From the NCBI GenBank assembly GCA_025618425.1, contig CM046850.1, forward strand, positions 26,490,205 through 26,554,204: a stretch of 64,000 nucleotides of DNA, in the 5' to 3' direction. Shown here one piece after another: positions 51,162-63,349 of the stretch. Source of the stretch: Heliocidaris tuberculata. Lineage: Eukaryota > Echinodermata > Echinoidea > Camarodonta > Echinometridae. Position 1 is the stretch's first letter. Every line of letters starts with the position of its first letter. The notes under the pieces are model-generated. The model saw only the letters and a list, made by a program, of their open reading frames with translations. It was not told the DNA's origin and ran no database searches. Made by a program: the position numbers and the translations under genes.

Positions 51162-52155
51162 TCTCTTAACTTATGAACTTGGACCTATATTCAGTTATAC
51201 TACTGTGAACCTGATGTTCACTACTCAAACAAGCAAATGCTTATTTACAATTAGATATAGTAATGGGAAATAACAATTCCTGTGGCGAATCAGATATGCC
51301 TAAAAGGGATGAATTGACTAAACAAATGAGAACATCATTTTCGACAACAAAAATATTAAGCACATGAGTAATACAGAGCCCTTTCATTTTTGCATTCAAG
51401 ATGGAATTAAAAGGGCCTGCATTGTTCATGATTGAAAAATGCCCCATCCCCAACTCCCCCCCCCCAAAAAAAAAAACCCAAACCAAAAACGAAACCATTT
51501 TAATGCCTATAACCCAATTTTACGGTACAGTATCCAAACATGCAACTATAGATTTGATAAGTCATAAATCGTAAAACGTAACAGAGGGAGAAAGAGAGAG
51601 TAAAGACTCATTTGGAATCTAATATACAGCATTCAAACAAGCAATTAATATGAGTAATACCTTTAATTAGTAAAGAACACAGAAGAAAAAAAATTGATTC
51701 TGATATACCGTAAAACAGGTTAAATAGGAACATCAGGATGAATAGGGGGAAAAAACTGGAACTTAGAACAAAAAAAAAAAAAGGAAATCCCAGGAACAAT
51801 ACAGATCCTTGTCATTTTTCTCTATTTATCATCATGAATAAAAGAAATGAAAGGTGTCTGCATCATTCCTGAGTGACAACTTAAGTCAAGTAAAAAATGT
51901 TCTAGTCTTGGTTTCTATTCACCCAAATTGTTTTTATTCACCTAAATATAAGGTGTACAAATCAGATTTGATAAGTCATAAATATATAAAGTCACAGAGA
52001 GAGATAGAGAGAAGGAGGGGGGTTGTTTTCAATCCGATGTACAGTATTCAAAGAAAGCAAATCTATATTACTAAGTAATCATAACTAGAAACAGATAAGG
52101 GAAATCAAATTCGGCGTGAAGCTATACCGCAAAAAAGGGGTGAATAGGAACAACA

Positions 52156-52400
52156 CATGGAACACAGGAGCCAGGGAACGATTTTGTTACTGGGGGTGCT
52201 GTGAGCAAAAAAAAAAAGGGTCCTCACTGTTTTGGGGTCTCTTTTTAACTCCAAAAATCTCTGACAAGCAGAAAAAAAAAAGTCTCAGCATTTTGGGGTC
52301 TCTTTTTAACTACTTTTTAGCTTCAGCACCCCAAGCATCCTCGGCCTTCTAGGGGGTGCTGCAACACCCCCAGCACCCCCGGCTCCCAGGGGCCTGATGG
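52156..52400. mobile_element. MITE nested in a TA-end foldback copy
   Basis: Inverted ends ggagccaggg ... gggggtgctg and cagcacccccggctccc. The surrounding foldback element reads through on both sides (tggaac | acaggagcc ... aggggcctgatgg | aacatcg). It contains a duplicated phrase ttttggggtctctttttaac. Confidence 0.7.
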
Positions 52401-52974
52401 AACATCGTTCCAACAACAAAAAATCCCATGATTAATGCAGAATCTTCTAATTATATTTATTGATGAAAAAAATGAAGAGTCTGCATCATTCCAGTGTAAA
52501 AAGAAAAGGGTAAAAGGGTTCTTATTTTTTCGTTCATATTCCCACTGTTTTATATGCTACAATATGCAACCAAGCAAGTGTTGATTTGAAAATTAATGAT
52601 TAATAATTAGTAATTAATAATCAATAAGTTATGTCTTGTTTTGAATATGATATACAGTACGCCTACTAAAATAATAATAATAAAGTCTTCTACAGACGCT
52701 CATGGCGTTTAATTAAATATCTCGATTATACAAAGAAAAACCATCACTTAATTATGTGGACCTTGTGTAACCTCAACAAAAGGCGATCCAGAGTAGAAAC
52801 TTGTCATCATTTCAAGATAAGCTTGAAATGAAAAAAAAAAATGGTATACAGTATGGACCCTAAAAATCATGTATACATAAAGATAATAACACGTGATAAA
52901 ACATCTCTGGTGTCATGGAATTACTCGAACCTATGCTAAGCCCTAAAAAAAAAAAAAAAAAAAAAAAAAACACT

Positions 52975-53560
52975 AAACCCGACTGGGCGTGCCGTTCACC
53001 CACAGTTTAAGGGACAAGGCCCCGTGGGCTCATCATTCACAGGTCACCATCTCCCAGCCAGGCAGCACCTACTCTACACTCAACGCCATGTACACCAGAA
53101 AATGAACATATTTAGATAACACTTCAGGTAACTCATCCAAAATAAACGGATTTGCAGCTGTTGAAGAAACCCAAATATGGAGATTCCTGGAAAACTGATG
53201 CTGGGGCAGAATTCCGTAGCCAGTTTCTCCTTGAATATTAAAATACGACTGAAGATGGAAGTTCAGTTCATGATGATCTAGGAATTTGCACACAATGTGG
53301 GTGACCACTAGATGTAGATCAGCCAGGTCGGTTAAAAGGACGAAGGAAGAAATGATGGGGAGAAAATGATGCGACATTCCTCCAGTGACTCAAGGGAACA
53401 TTATATGTGATCTTAAGTTGAAGAAGTGCTTTGTTCTGAAGCATATCCAATAACTTCAAACATGTAGTCCCTGCGCAATACCAGATTGGTGATGTATACT
53501 CCTTGAGAGACCGGATATGCCTTGTATTATGATGATCCACGTATCATGACTAAGCCCAGA
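52975..53560 (-). pseudogene. Non-LTR retrotransposon remnant: reverse transcriptase C-terminus
   Basis: On the minus strand, a frame around 53480-53370 shows the usual RT-tail pattern: SPIW, then LDMLQNKAL, then LSHWRNVASF. This is continued in another frame down to about 53070. The end of the frame and ~150 bases beyond (ctgggagatggtgacctg...) recur at 56026-56165. Frameshifted and not functional. Confidence 0.6.
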
Positions 53561-54729
53561 ATGTATAGACGCTTCTGCAATACTGAGATGTACTCATTCC
53601 AGGGCAGTTTTGATTACGTTAACAGCGAATCTGACTTTGAATATTGTACACAGTATAGTATTCTAACAACTTGATCTATATTTTATATTTAGTAAGTCAA
53701 AATTATTATTCATTAAGTAGTAACTGAAAAGAATTACTCATTGCTAAAGTAAATCTGATATGCAATATTCTACAAAAAGCCTATATATCAGCGTAATTTA
53801 AAATAAATTATCCCAGGATCAATTGCAGTCTCTTTTCATTTTCGCATCCAAGATGAATGAAATGAAAAGGGTCTGCATCATTCCCAGGTTTAAAGAAACC
53901 ATTTGTACCCTTTTACTCCCTTTTAAAAGGTAGAGTATTCAAATTTGTTTGGTAAGCCATGACTATAAATGTAACAGAGCAAGGAGAGGGACTTTGTTTT
54001 CAATCTGTTTAACAGAATTCAAACAAGCAACTATGTAATAAGTATTTTCGAATAAAAAAAGAGGGAAATCTTGTGAATCTCATACTGTAAAATGGGACGA
54101 ATAGGAACAAAAACTGGAATATCGTTTGTTTTTAAGAAAGAAAAAATATATTTAAAAACATGATTAATGTAGCCTCTTTTCATTCTTGAAATCATGATAA
54201 ATATAACCAAAAAAATAAAAGGTCGTGCATCATTCCTGGTTGAAAATTCCACTTTCTATTTTCCAAATTTTATTCCTATTCACCCCCTTTCAGTACTGAA
54301 AAAAGCAAATCTAAATAAGTAAAACTTACAAATAGAAAGAGAAAAGAGAAATCAAAATCGTAGTGAATTTGTTATATCTTTAAACGGGTTGCAGGAAAAA
54401 ATATTGGAACAACGTTTTTTGTTGTTTATTTTATTTTTTTAATTACCAGGATTAAAGAGCCTTTTCAGTTTTGCACTCATGATGAATAGAATAAATGAAA
54501 AGGATCTACACCATCAAGATCATTCCTGGGTGAATAATTGTCACAAAATAACTTGTGTTTTGTTCCTATTTACCCTGACCTTTAAACAGATTTAACTATA
54601 TACCGGTATGAAGAATTTATAGAAGCCACTAAAGGCTTGTTCGGTCTAAAAAAAAAAAACACAAAAAAAAAAACAGAGGGTAGAAATACTTCTTGGTACG
54701 TAAATCTAGGTACGTAAATTGGAACAGCG

Positions 54730-55144
54730 TTAACCCTTTCAGGACAATTGACCACATTTTGTGGTTTGGCTCAATAACTTTTGATTCAGAGCTCTAAAAA
54801 ATATACGAGATGCATGAGTAGAAAGAGCAAAAATTTCTACACACACTATGTCCATTTTTGTTGCATGACCATACTGCGTTTGATGCCAGGAATTTTAAAA
54901 ATGACAATAAGCTTTAAAATCCTTAAATTGGCAACACGTTGAGAGGTTCAAAATCATTGTTTTTCATCAAAATTGGCAATTTTTTTCAACTTTCTGATGA
55001 ATTCCCAACCATGTATATTTTTTTAAAGACATTACACCTTTTAAAAGCAATTAGCACTGAAAGAAAAATATTATTGTTGCCAATTTTAAAGAAAAAAATG
55101 AGATCAATTTAGCCCTTAAATAATTCCTGTCCTGAAAGGGTTAA
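54730..55144. mobile_element. TTAA-flanked foldback element nested in a TA-end foldback copy
   Basis: TTAA at 54730-54733 and 55141-55144, with ends ccctttcaggaca and its complement. Interior sequence is shared with 11119-11542 in inverted orientation (gcaaaaatttctacaca, tttgatgccaggaatt). It interrupts a gaataggaac-type element, so it is younger. Confidence 0.85.
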
Positions 55145-56025
55145 CAAATGAAGAAAAAATCCCCGGATTAATCCAGATCCTTTTTATGGTTGCATTGGTG
55201 AAGAAAGATGTTAAAATCTTCATTCCCAGATTTAAAACAAGAAAAAAAAAGAAAGGAAAGGTTTTCAGTTTTTATTCCCAGTATTCCCAATCGTTCCTAT
55301 TTACCTATTCGTATAGTATTGGATAAAATAATTTCATTTTCTTTAATGGTATACACTTGTAAATCTGTATATGATAAGTATGATAAGTAATACTTGCAAA
55401 AATTAATACAAAAGGGAAAATAATTTCATGAATGTTAATCTGATGTACCTTAAAACGGGATAACAATGAACAAGAATGGAACATCGTTCGCAACCCTCAA
55501 CCCCCCCCCCCCCCCCCAGGAAGATATATAAGAAATCAAAGGTTACCAGTCCCTTCCTATTTTTTAATTTGATGATCACTAAAATAAATGGAAAGAGTCT
55601 GATTGATTCCTGTTTGCAAATTATTATGTCGAAAAAGCTTTTCGAATTTTGTTCCATTTATCCTGATCGTTCATACTCACCCCGTCCTTTAGTACACTAT
55701 TCACACAAGCAAATCTAGATTTAAAATATTATGAAAAAGGGAAATATATTCTGGTTTGAATCTCATAAAGTACTGTAACTAAATCTAGATTAAAAATATC
55801 GCAATCATACAAAGAATGGAAAGTGAGAAGTGGCCCAGAGCGAAAGTTTCAGAATATTTCAAGAAATAAATAATCTTGAAATGCAAAATAATACCAACAT
55901 CTTTAAAATCACACTATGTATACATACAAAAATAACACATGATATCTCTGGCGGTCATGGAATCCTAAGAAAACCTATGCTAAGTGGAACCCCTACTCCC
56001 CCCCCCAAAAAAAAAAAAAAAAAAA

Positions 56026-56165
56026 ATCCCTACACCTGACTGGGCGTGCCGTTCACCTACAGTTTAAGGGACAGTGCCCCGTAGGCTCATCATTCACAGG
56101 TCACCATCTCCCAGCCAGGCAGCACCTACACTACACTCAATACCATGGCCACCAGAAAATGAAAA
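56026..56165 (-). mobile_element. Second copy of the retroelement 3' module
   Basis: Closely matches 52978-53105 (gactgggcgtgccgttcacc ... ggcagcaccta) and, like it, lies beside a long A-run on the plus strand. The adjacent 55890-55985 also matches 52875-52945, so the repeat is longer than the coding tail. Confidence 0.7.
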
Positions 56166-56311
56166 TATCCTTTTAAGAAAGAACATAACTGATAAAAAAA
56201 AAAATGTAAAACATTCACTGTTGCCTTTCTTGTAAAAAAAAATAAATAAACATAGCATTTGTATAAACACACAAAATTACAATGAAAAATGTTGTGAATC
56301 TGATTTACCTT

Positions 56312-56402
56312 AAAAAAATAATAATGTTGGAGCGCCATGAGCGTCACAGCGTGACGGACCTGAGCGCTATACAAGAAGCCACCATTATTATCAGTATTAT
56401 TA
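56312..56402 (+). mobile_element. LINE/SINE 3' tail nested in a foldback copy
   Basis: ggagcgccatgagcgtcaca ... gagcgctatacaagaa followed by ATT repeats, flanked by taaaa on each side. The same tail type ends the 17475-17956 insertion. Confidence 0.55.
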
Positions 56403-57659
56403 AAACAAGGTGAATAGGAACATCAGAATGAATAGGAACAAAAATTGGGGCATCTTATTTTACCAAGAAGTACATCCCGGGAATAATGCAGACCCTTGTG
56501 ATTAGTTCTTTATTCATCATGAATACAACAAATTGGAAGTGTCTGCATCATTCCTGGGTGACAAAATGTCAAGAAAAAGTAACTTTTGTTCCTATGCACC
56601 CCTAAATCTAAAGTTGATTATGTCATGATTAGAAATTTATTGGCATTAGAGGGAGGATGGAGGAGGGAGAAGGAATATATTTCGTTTTTAATCTGATATC
56701 CATTATTCAAACAAGCAAATCTGTATATAATGAATATTACTAACAAATAGAAAAAAGTGAATTAAAGATTGTTGCGAATCTGATATAGTTAAAACTGGGT
56801 GAATAGGAACAATGGGGTGAATAGGAACCAAAATTGGAACATCGTTTTTACCCCCCCCCCCCCCGGTCCCCAAACAAAAAGTAATATAATCGATCTTTTT
56901 TTTTCCTTTGATTTCTGTACTGATGGGTGGAAGATTATGTCACATAAAAAACTATCCACTTTGTTCCTATTCACCGTATTTTTTTCTATTCAACCTATTT
57001 TACGATACTGCTTTCAAACAAGGAAATCCAGATTTCAAATATCATGAATATTAAGAAAAAGAGGGAATCTTTCTTGCTTTGAATCTGACATATATTATCA
57101 AAATTTACAAAAAAGAGAACATTTTTGCTGTGAATATGTACCATATTCAAAAAGGCAAATCTAATTTCATAGTCTTATTTGTAAGATGTATTGAAATCAG
57201 ATTTGCATATTTGAATATGCTACATTAGAGAGAGAGAGAGAGACAGCGAAAACAAAAAATCATCTTTTGTATCTTATACAGTATCTAAGCATGCAAATAT
57301 ACCGAACATTAAAAAAAGATTTCGTTTTAAGAAAAATCTTAAACGAATCGTTTTCCCGGGAATAATGCAGACACTTCATTTTGAATTGATGCCAATAAAA
57401 ATGAAAAAGGTCATTCCTGGGTGAGAAATTTTCCAAATTTTGTTCCTATTCACCCTATTTCACGATACAATATTCAAACAAGCAAATCTAGATTAAATAT
57501 CATACATATGAAAAAAGAGGGGAATAATATTTCCTGATTTGAATCTGATATACAGTATTCAAACCAGGAAATCTTATTCCGATAAATCTCAGATGATACA
57601 GAGTAACAAAGATAGATAACTGGAAGAAGAGCACAAGCCCATCAAAATAGTATTTTAGA

Positions 57660-58470
57660 AAAACTTAAGAACCGAATGTTTTCTTTTTCAGGTAACCTTT
57701 AGTACATTACCATACCTTGTTTAATACATGTGGAATGATGTAATGTATTACAATGGCAACAACAAATGATTTAATACGAGCTGGACTCTGGTCTTGCTTT
57801 CAATCACATACCCGACATGCTTGTTTGGTAGGCAGATATTTTATATATTGCAACAGTCAGAGGAATTAATCTCCTAAACATAGGAGTACAAGCTTGTATT
57901 TTTAAAAATAAAGATTTAATGATGGCAAACACATGTAACCCTATTTAACACAACAATCTGAACGGATACATCTAATAATGAGAGTTTTCAAACCAATAAC
58001 GTTCTTTAATCTCAGATTCCCTATTTCAGCACACAATTACAGTTAGTTAGTCAATCTTAATCACCTGGACATGATGGATGCCTATTTATAACCAGACATG
58101 TAACTTTATAACCATCCAATCCAATATACAGCACCTTCACTGGTACTTAGCTATTCTTTACCCTCTGTTTTTATCTTCCTATCAATTTTCCCCTATTCTG
58201 CTTCTTGAATATATTTCTACCATAAATTTTATCGCCATTTTCAGACCCGTACACCAAAATTTTCGCTATTATGGAGTGTATGCATATGCATGTAACTTTA
58301 ATACTGTGCAATTTACATGGGATATTTTACAATATTTGTGAAACAAAGGCAAAAGTCCCTGGACTAGGGCCTTTTTTCCACGCAAACCACATTTTGTTCC
58401 ATTTGGAAAGACGACAGTGGGTATTTTGAGCCCCTCTATCAAACAAAAGAATGATGTGATTGTAACAATA
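57660..58470. repeat. Right member of the diverged inverted pair
   Basis: Reverse-complement relative of 49370-50620 without the TTAA element. No coding frame. Confidence 0.75.
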
Positions 58471-58499
58471 TTTAAACGAGTGTATCTAGTGTATTGATA

Positions 58500-58541
58500 G
58501 GTCCTAATCATATGAAGTAACAAAGACAAGAAAGAGAGAAT

Positions 58542-58573
<32 letters not shown>

Positions 58574-58785
58574 TTGATTTTAATCATATATAAGTCAGAG
58601 AGAAAACATTAATTCGAAAATGTTGAATCTGTTATAAACAGTATTCAAACAAGCAAACCTAATTTCAATAAGTCAAAATGGGGCAGAGCCGGAGATGGAG
58701 TTGAGAAGAAAGAAAAGAGAGGAAGAGAAAGAGAAAGAGAAGGAGAGAGCAAGAGAAAGAGAAAAGGAGAAAAAGAAAAAGAAAA

Positions 58786-58816
<31 letters not shown>

Positions 58817-59330
58817 GAAATAGAAAAAGACATATCTTACAAGACAGTGGAAAGTATGATTACGACGCCTACATTTTATGATTATCAATAAAGTATAAAA
58901 TTTGTAATTTAAGACCACCTTAACATTGCTGTAGATATAATTCATTAGTAAAGATTTGATACATCATTGACAGTAAAAAACTGCAAGTGAGGATTTAATA
59001 TTCTTAGTTTGCTAAGAGGGTGTCACTAGCTAGATATGATTCAGCGAACATCCCTGCTGCAATGGAGAGAAGGATACAGCAGTGAGTGCACTGGAATAGA
59101 CTGGATACGTGGCAATACCGAAAAGGGGTTGAATAACAAAGGACAGAGAGATGGTAATATAATCTTCCGTGAAATCTGATGCACAGTACTCAAATACTCT
59201 AGATCTTAAAAAGACAGAATTCAGAGAGAGAGAGAGAGAGAGAGAAGGGGGTCGTAAATCTTTTGTGTTGTGATAAGTAGTATATCCAGAAGACATAGGT
59301 GTAATATATATATATATATATATATATTAT
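58500..59330. repeat. GA-rich and TA microsatellites
   Basis: (GA)n at about 58530-58573, a GAAA/GAGA-rich run at 58700-58825, (AG)n at 59223-59244 and (TA)n at 59310-59327. The Ser/Leu/Phe-rich minus-strand frames here are artefacts. Confidence 0.85.
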
Positions 59331-60240
59331 ATTTACAGGGATGAGAATCACAGATTTACATTAAGTATAGAAGAAATTAGGGGCAAGGCAATTCCACATG
59401 AGCATCATGAGTGGTAACGAATCAAAGCTTTTTTCTGTCTTAATATTTTACTATATAAAATCTTGATACTCTATTTTATAATTTTTGCTATACTTTTACA
59501 TGTCTTTGATTCAGTGTCTGGTTTAAAATATTGAACATTTTAGATTCAGGTAATACGTTTCATATAAAAAAAAAACTGAAAATCAATCTTCTTGCACATG
59601 GACGGTTAAGAAATGAAAATATTGTCGGTAACAGACTAGCCCATATTTTATTTGTAATGCAACTTGCAACAAAACATTCTTTCAAGTTTTAGTATTTGTC
59701 AGTTTTTAACATTTCAGCTGATGAAGTTATATAGATTGCTATTAAATTCTGCTCTTCACGATAATGACATTTGGTGCATGAAAATAGAACTTAAATAGTT
59801 TACTTTTCAATTTTTTTACGAATTTTCCTATAAGTATATAAAGATATATTACCTGCCTGGAGAGGCTGCGATCTTAATTTATTTCAAGGAAGAGGCGTAC
59901 CGGTAAATTAGTCGGCTAGTTTTAAGCTATTTTACTTTCACAAAGAATATGGAAATAGTGCTTAGTGTTATCAATGAAAAGATAGTGTTTCCCTTTTTCT
60001 TTTTCTCTTTTTACCCTACATGACTTTGATCTGGAAACAATACATATTTCTCAAATTTTAATATTACACATATTACACTAACTTTCTTTACCTTTTGTCA
60101 TAAAGAATTAACTCATTGCATTTTCATAAGATTTTCCTGTATTACAAATCAGTCATTGTTTCCTAGTTTATTTTCATATTTCCTGATATTCCACATGAGG
60201 TATATTTTGTCGACAAGAGTTTTGTACACATCATGTACTA
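59331..60240. other. AT-rich intergenic DNA, nothing recognised
   Basis: No supported gene, repeat or RNA. Confidence 0.5.
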
Positions 60241-60564
60241 GGCCAGTTCGTAATTGCCGTCATGAGCATATAAAGTCATTTCTATTTCTCTGACAATACT
60301 GGATACATCCTCATGTAGGTTATTTACTCCATCTATTTCATTTTTTTATGCACCAGAATTACATTCCATGGTAAACAGGAGGAAGTTTGTTTTGTTTGTT
60401 TGTTTTTGTTTGTTTTTTTTTTTTTTTTTTATAAAGGAGACAAATGCTATTCATGAAGCACCTCCAACTCTTTGGGGATGGTTGTTCTCATGAGATATAT
60501 GACCCCTTCACGTTTGGATATTCTTTGAAAAACCGGAGTCATTGTGATGCTAATTACGAACTAG
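60241..60564. mobile_element. ~324 bp MITE with agttcgtaatt ends
   Basis: Ends ggccagttcgtaattgccg and tgctaattacgaactagc are imperfect inverted repeats. A T-run lies inside (60394-60431). Confidence 0.5.
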
Positions 60565-60894
60565 CTTTATTGGACAATTCCTGCCAAATCTAGCCCTTCT
60601 GAAAATATGAACGCAAAATCAATAAAACTACCATTATGAGAGGGATGATTGCAATTCTACATAGCTAAAATTACCTAAGATGACAACTTCTTAACCAAAT
60701 TGTTGTAACTATCGAACGTACATATTGAGTAGGTATAAAACCTAGTATTCGTCGGTTCTTGGTTTAGTAACCAAACAGTTCAAACCTTGGAGGTATAACA
60801 TACTTCCATATTCTTAACACAGGTAGGCATAAACAGATCTGGTGAGTAGGAACATTTTGTCACAAGGTAGACATTGAAATACCTGCATACTTAC

Positions 60895-61429
60895 CATCCT
60901 TGTGTGTATGCGCGTCCCACGGTGAGTCCTGATCTGAGAAATGAAGAGGCAAAAAGAATCGAGTTTTATTCAAAATGAAATATGGTGGGGAATATAAGAG
61001 CAAGAGACAATTAAATTAAATATCGCTAAATGTAGAAATACAAACAATTTATGTGATCAGATTGTTTCAGATTAAGAATTTAAATGTATATAATTCATTT
61101 CTAAATGGGAATCGAGTTCCAGTGTGTAAAATTGTAATCTGAAAGCATGGTTATTTTAACACTTTTCAACCCTATATATCATTAATTCACTATTGATTTT
61201 CACTTAGAAGATACATGCAAGTGGTGTCTAAACCCAAACGATTGAATAGTGCTCGTGAATGTTGAAAAAAATTACCTTCTTGGCAATATTGAACAGGCGG
61301 TCAAAGAAAGGGAATGGCCTCCGGCGTCTGGCTCCACTGACCACACCCAGTCTTTCTTGACCACGATAATGCAGCGGGTCTGGTTTGAGTGACCATGCAA
61401 TACCCGCCCCGTCTTCCTCCCTGCTACTC
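60895..61429 (-). CDS. Candidate exons of an unidentified minus-strand gene
   Basis: Two exon-like segments. 61429-61276 is GC-rich and open in a frame ending RRRRPFPFFDRLFNIAKK, bounded by an acceptor-like ctacag and a donor aag|GTAATT. 60933-60895 (39 bases) has acceptor tttctcag and donor GTAAGT. They could join in frame (13 codons added). An alternative upstream acceptor at 61521 (tttcag) would bring in an in-frame TAA. I recognise no domain. They may belong to the gene at 62346-63349 or to another one. Confidence 0.3.
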
Positions 61430-61520
61430 CTGTAGCAAGGCGTTTACGTCACGAGAGCCCCAGCAGTGTTCGACCAAGTATCCCCCCTCGGTCTCCCCCC
61501 TGCTGCTTCTGCAGATTAGT

Positions 61521-62345
61521 CTGAAATAGAAACATATATGATTTATAAAATACATTGTAAGTATTAACTTGCCGAAAATGATGAACTAAAAGAAGGCTTA
61601 AACAATTTCGAACATTATTCAAGAGCAGCTGTAGCATAAGCCCTGTATAAAACCTTTTGATTAAGATATTCAACACTACAATATTTTAAAAATCGTTTTA
61701 GGAATACTTGTCTCATTTTTAAATTTTTTTTGGAACAATATGTGCAACACTAGACAAGAATAATTTTTTCAATATACGATTATGATGACTATGTCCTTCA
61801 GTTTTCATGGGAGCAATCTTTTACGGATTATTGATTAGTTAAAATTCTATAATTGTTATTTGCAAACATGATTATTCCAATCTTATTTTAATTGAACAAT
61901 ATCTTTAAGCCAGGTACTATTCGTGGCAAATCAGAACAGCTTTGTGAAATTTTAGATGTAGGCCTACAGTAAAATAATTTGCCAAGTTGATATATATTTC
62001 AGTGTCAGTTATTGATTAACCTCTGACAAAAATCTTTTTGACCACAGCGTAAAGAGCAAGTATGATGAGGTCAGTATTTGCAGAGATAGGCCTACATCTT
62101 TGAGAAAGTCTCATTGCGGATGCGGGATATTTTGTGCTGGGTGACAAAAAAAGGGTCAAGTTTTATTTTTCTTTAAAATGAATTTCTTCAAATCTTTTTT
62201 TCCTTTTAAGGGGGTTGGTCTTTTTTACGCGACGATGTAGACATGACATATGCTAGATGAGTTTGCTGGGTGGAATAAACATCCAAGAATTTATTATCGA
62301 TTTGTTTACTTTATGTTCAAGAAATTTACTCACTCCAGGCTACGA
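61521..62345. other. Noncoding stretch between candidate exons
   Basis: AT-rich. AATAAA on the minus strand at 62295-62290 lies about 50 bases after the stop at 62346 and could end that transcript. Otherwise nothing seen. Confidence 0.4.
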
Positions 62346-63349
62346 TCACACACCGCCTCGCCTTGCGGCAATCCGGGCCGACCTCCGCAGGTTCTGGTTT
62401 GCCCGATTGGCTGCACGACGCTGTTCTCTACCTGCTTCGAGCTGAGCGGCGGCTGCAGCAGCGATCTCTCGCGCCACTAGACGTGGTGACCTCCGTCTCG
62501 GGTGAAGTCGCTCACGCTCCTCCTCCCGTCTCAGCCTCTCCTCCTGCTGTTGGCGATAAGCAGGAACGACCTCCGCACGACCATGCTCGCGGTGCAACTT
62601 GTTGACTGTAATAAAATCAAAATAATTGAAATATTATTCATCTTAAATAATACATTGTCATCACATGACCATACCTGTTTTTAAGGTTGTGAATGAGTAG
62701 ACAAGGCGGATTCAGGATTGTCAGAAAGGGGGAGGGGTTTCCTTTGTTTTGTAATAATTTGATTTCGGGAAGCCCATCAGCCCTCCCCAGACGCCCTCAG
62801 TCAAAACATTTTTTTTTTAATACGTCGATTCCCCCAGGAATCACTCACATCTGTGTGAGGTTATTATAGATAAACCTCACACTTTACCTTCAAACCAGAG
62901 AATTGCCTCCCAAAGAGAGGTGTGATCTCTAGCACATATTGTGTGCAGGAAAGGAGCAAGACTGCAGGCCAAAAACAGCCTGAAAATTTCACTTGACCAA
63001 GATGATAAAAATCCTACTGAAGAATCTGGCATGAAATCAGATATCATATCATCCTTAAAATAGCAGGAAAAAATATTATGAATTCGTTTTGTTTTTGTTG
63101 TTGTTGTTTGTTTTTTTGTTTTTTGTTGTTGTTGTTGTTGTTGTTGTTATTATTTATAAAAATCTATACATGGTAAGGATATCTTCGGGAAAGTATAATT
63201 TCATGGCGCAATTCATGTACATACCGTGTTGCGTGCAGTAGAGTTCGTCGCCGGCGTCTCCTTCGAGCGTATGAAGGCCGCGCCGGGTACAGCGTCTGCG
63301 ATCTCTAGGGGGTTCAATCTGCGCACAGCATCGAACCCGGGCTGGCCGG
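62346..63349 (-). CDS. Arg-rich protein with a Cys/His cluster, last two exons (5' part outside or unseen)
   Basis: Exon 63349-63225 (acceptor ttgacag, donor GTATGT) and exon 62605-62346 (acceptor attacag, stop TGA) are GC-rich islands in AT-rich DNA and join in one frame. The first gives 41 residues with RCCAQ, RRRCTRRG and ELYCTQH. This resembles small zinc-binding modules of the form C..A...RRC.RR...YC..H; the resemblance is from memory and weak. The second is highly charged (EERLRREEERERL), then has an Ala run and two RRSxRxxAR motifs (RRSPRLVAR, RRSARIAAR). AATAAA follows at 62295. No upstream exon is visible to 64000. Function unknown. Confidence 0.5.
62606..63224. other. Intron of the Arg-rich gene
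   Basis: Contains a T-rich run and a (GTT)n microsatellite at about 63100-63148. Nothing else recognised. Confidence 0.5.

Larger units (their letters stand above)
51297..57470. mobile_element. Family of ~11 foldback elements with TA ends inside the satellite
   Basis: Approximate copies: 51297-51530, 51706-51960, 52124-52556, 53805-53935 (partial), 54086-54292, 54378-54595, 54700-55320, 55447-55692, 56303-56605, 56788-57008 and 57320-57470 (partial). Ends read ccgtaaaac, then gggtgaataggaac, and the complement gttcctattcaccc, then gttttacgg. The centre has an inner inverted pair around aatgcagac / gtctgcatt. Each sits between gaatctgata-TA and TA-cagtattc of a satellite unit. A TA duplication suggests a Tc1/mariner-type MITE. 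It either spread with the satellite unit or targets that site. Confidence 0.75.
47600..58690. repeat. Decayed satellite, ~90-130 bp units
   Basis: The phrase gaatctgatatacagtattc, then aaacaagcaaatcta, then ataagtcat..., then a short AG-rich run recurs dozens of times in the same orientation. Examples lie near 48250, 48430, 48870, 49096, 51628, 52040, 56700, 57143, 57470, 57553 and 58635. Spacing is about 85-130 bases where uninterrupted. Units are strongly diverged, and other elements are inserted among them. Confidence 0.8.

Noticed and set aside
52990..53060. A hammerhead ribozyme on the minus strand (AUGAUGA, stem GCCCAC/GUGGGU, GAAC)
   Set aside because: The core needs CUGAUGA and GAAA. 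Both are altered in both copies, and stems I and III are not convincing.
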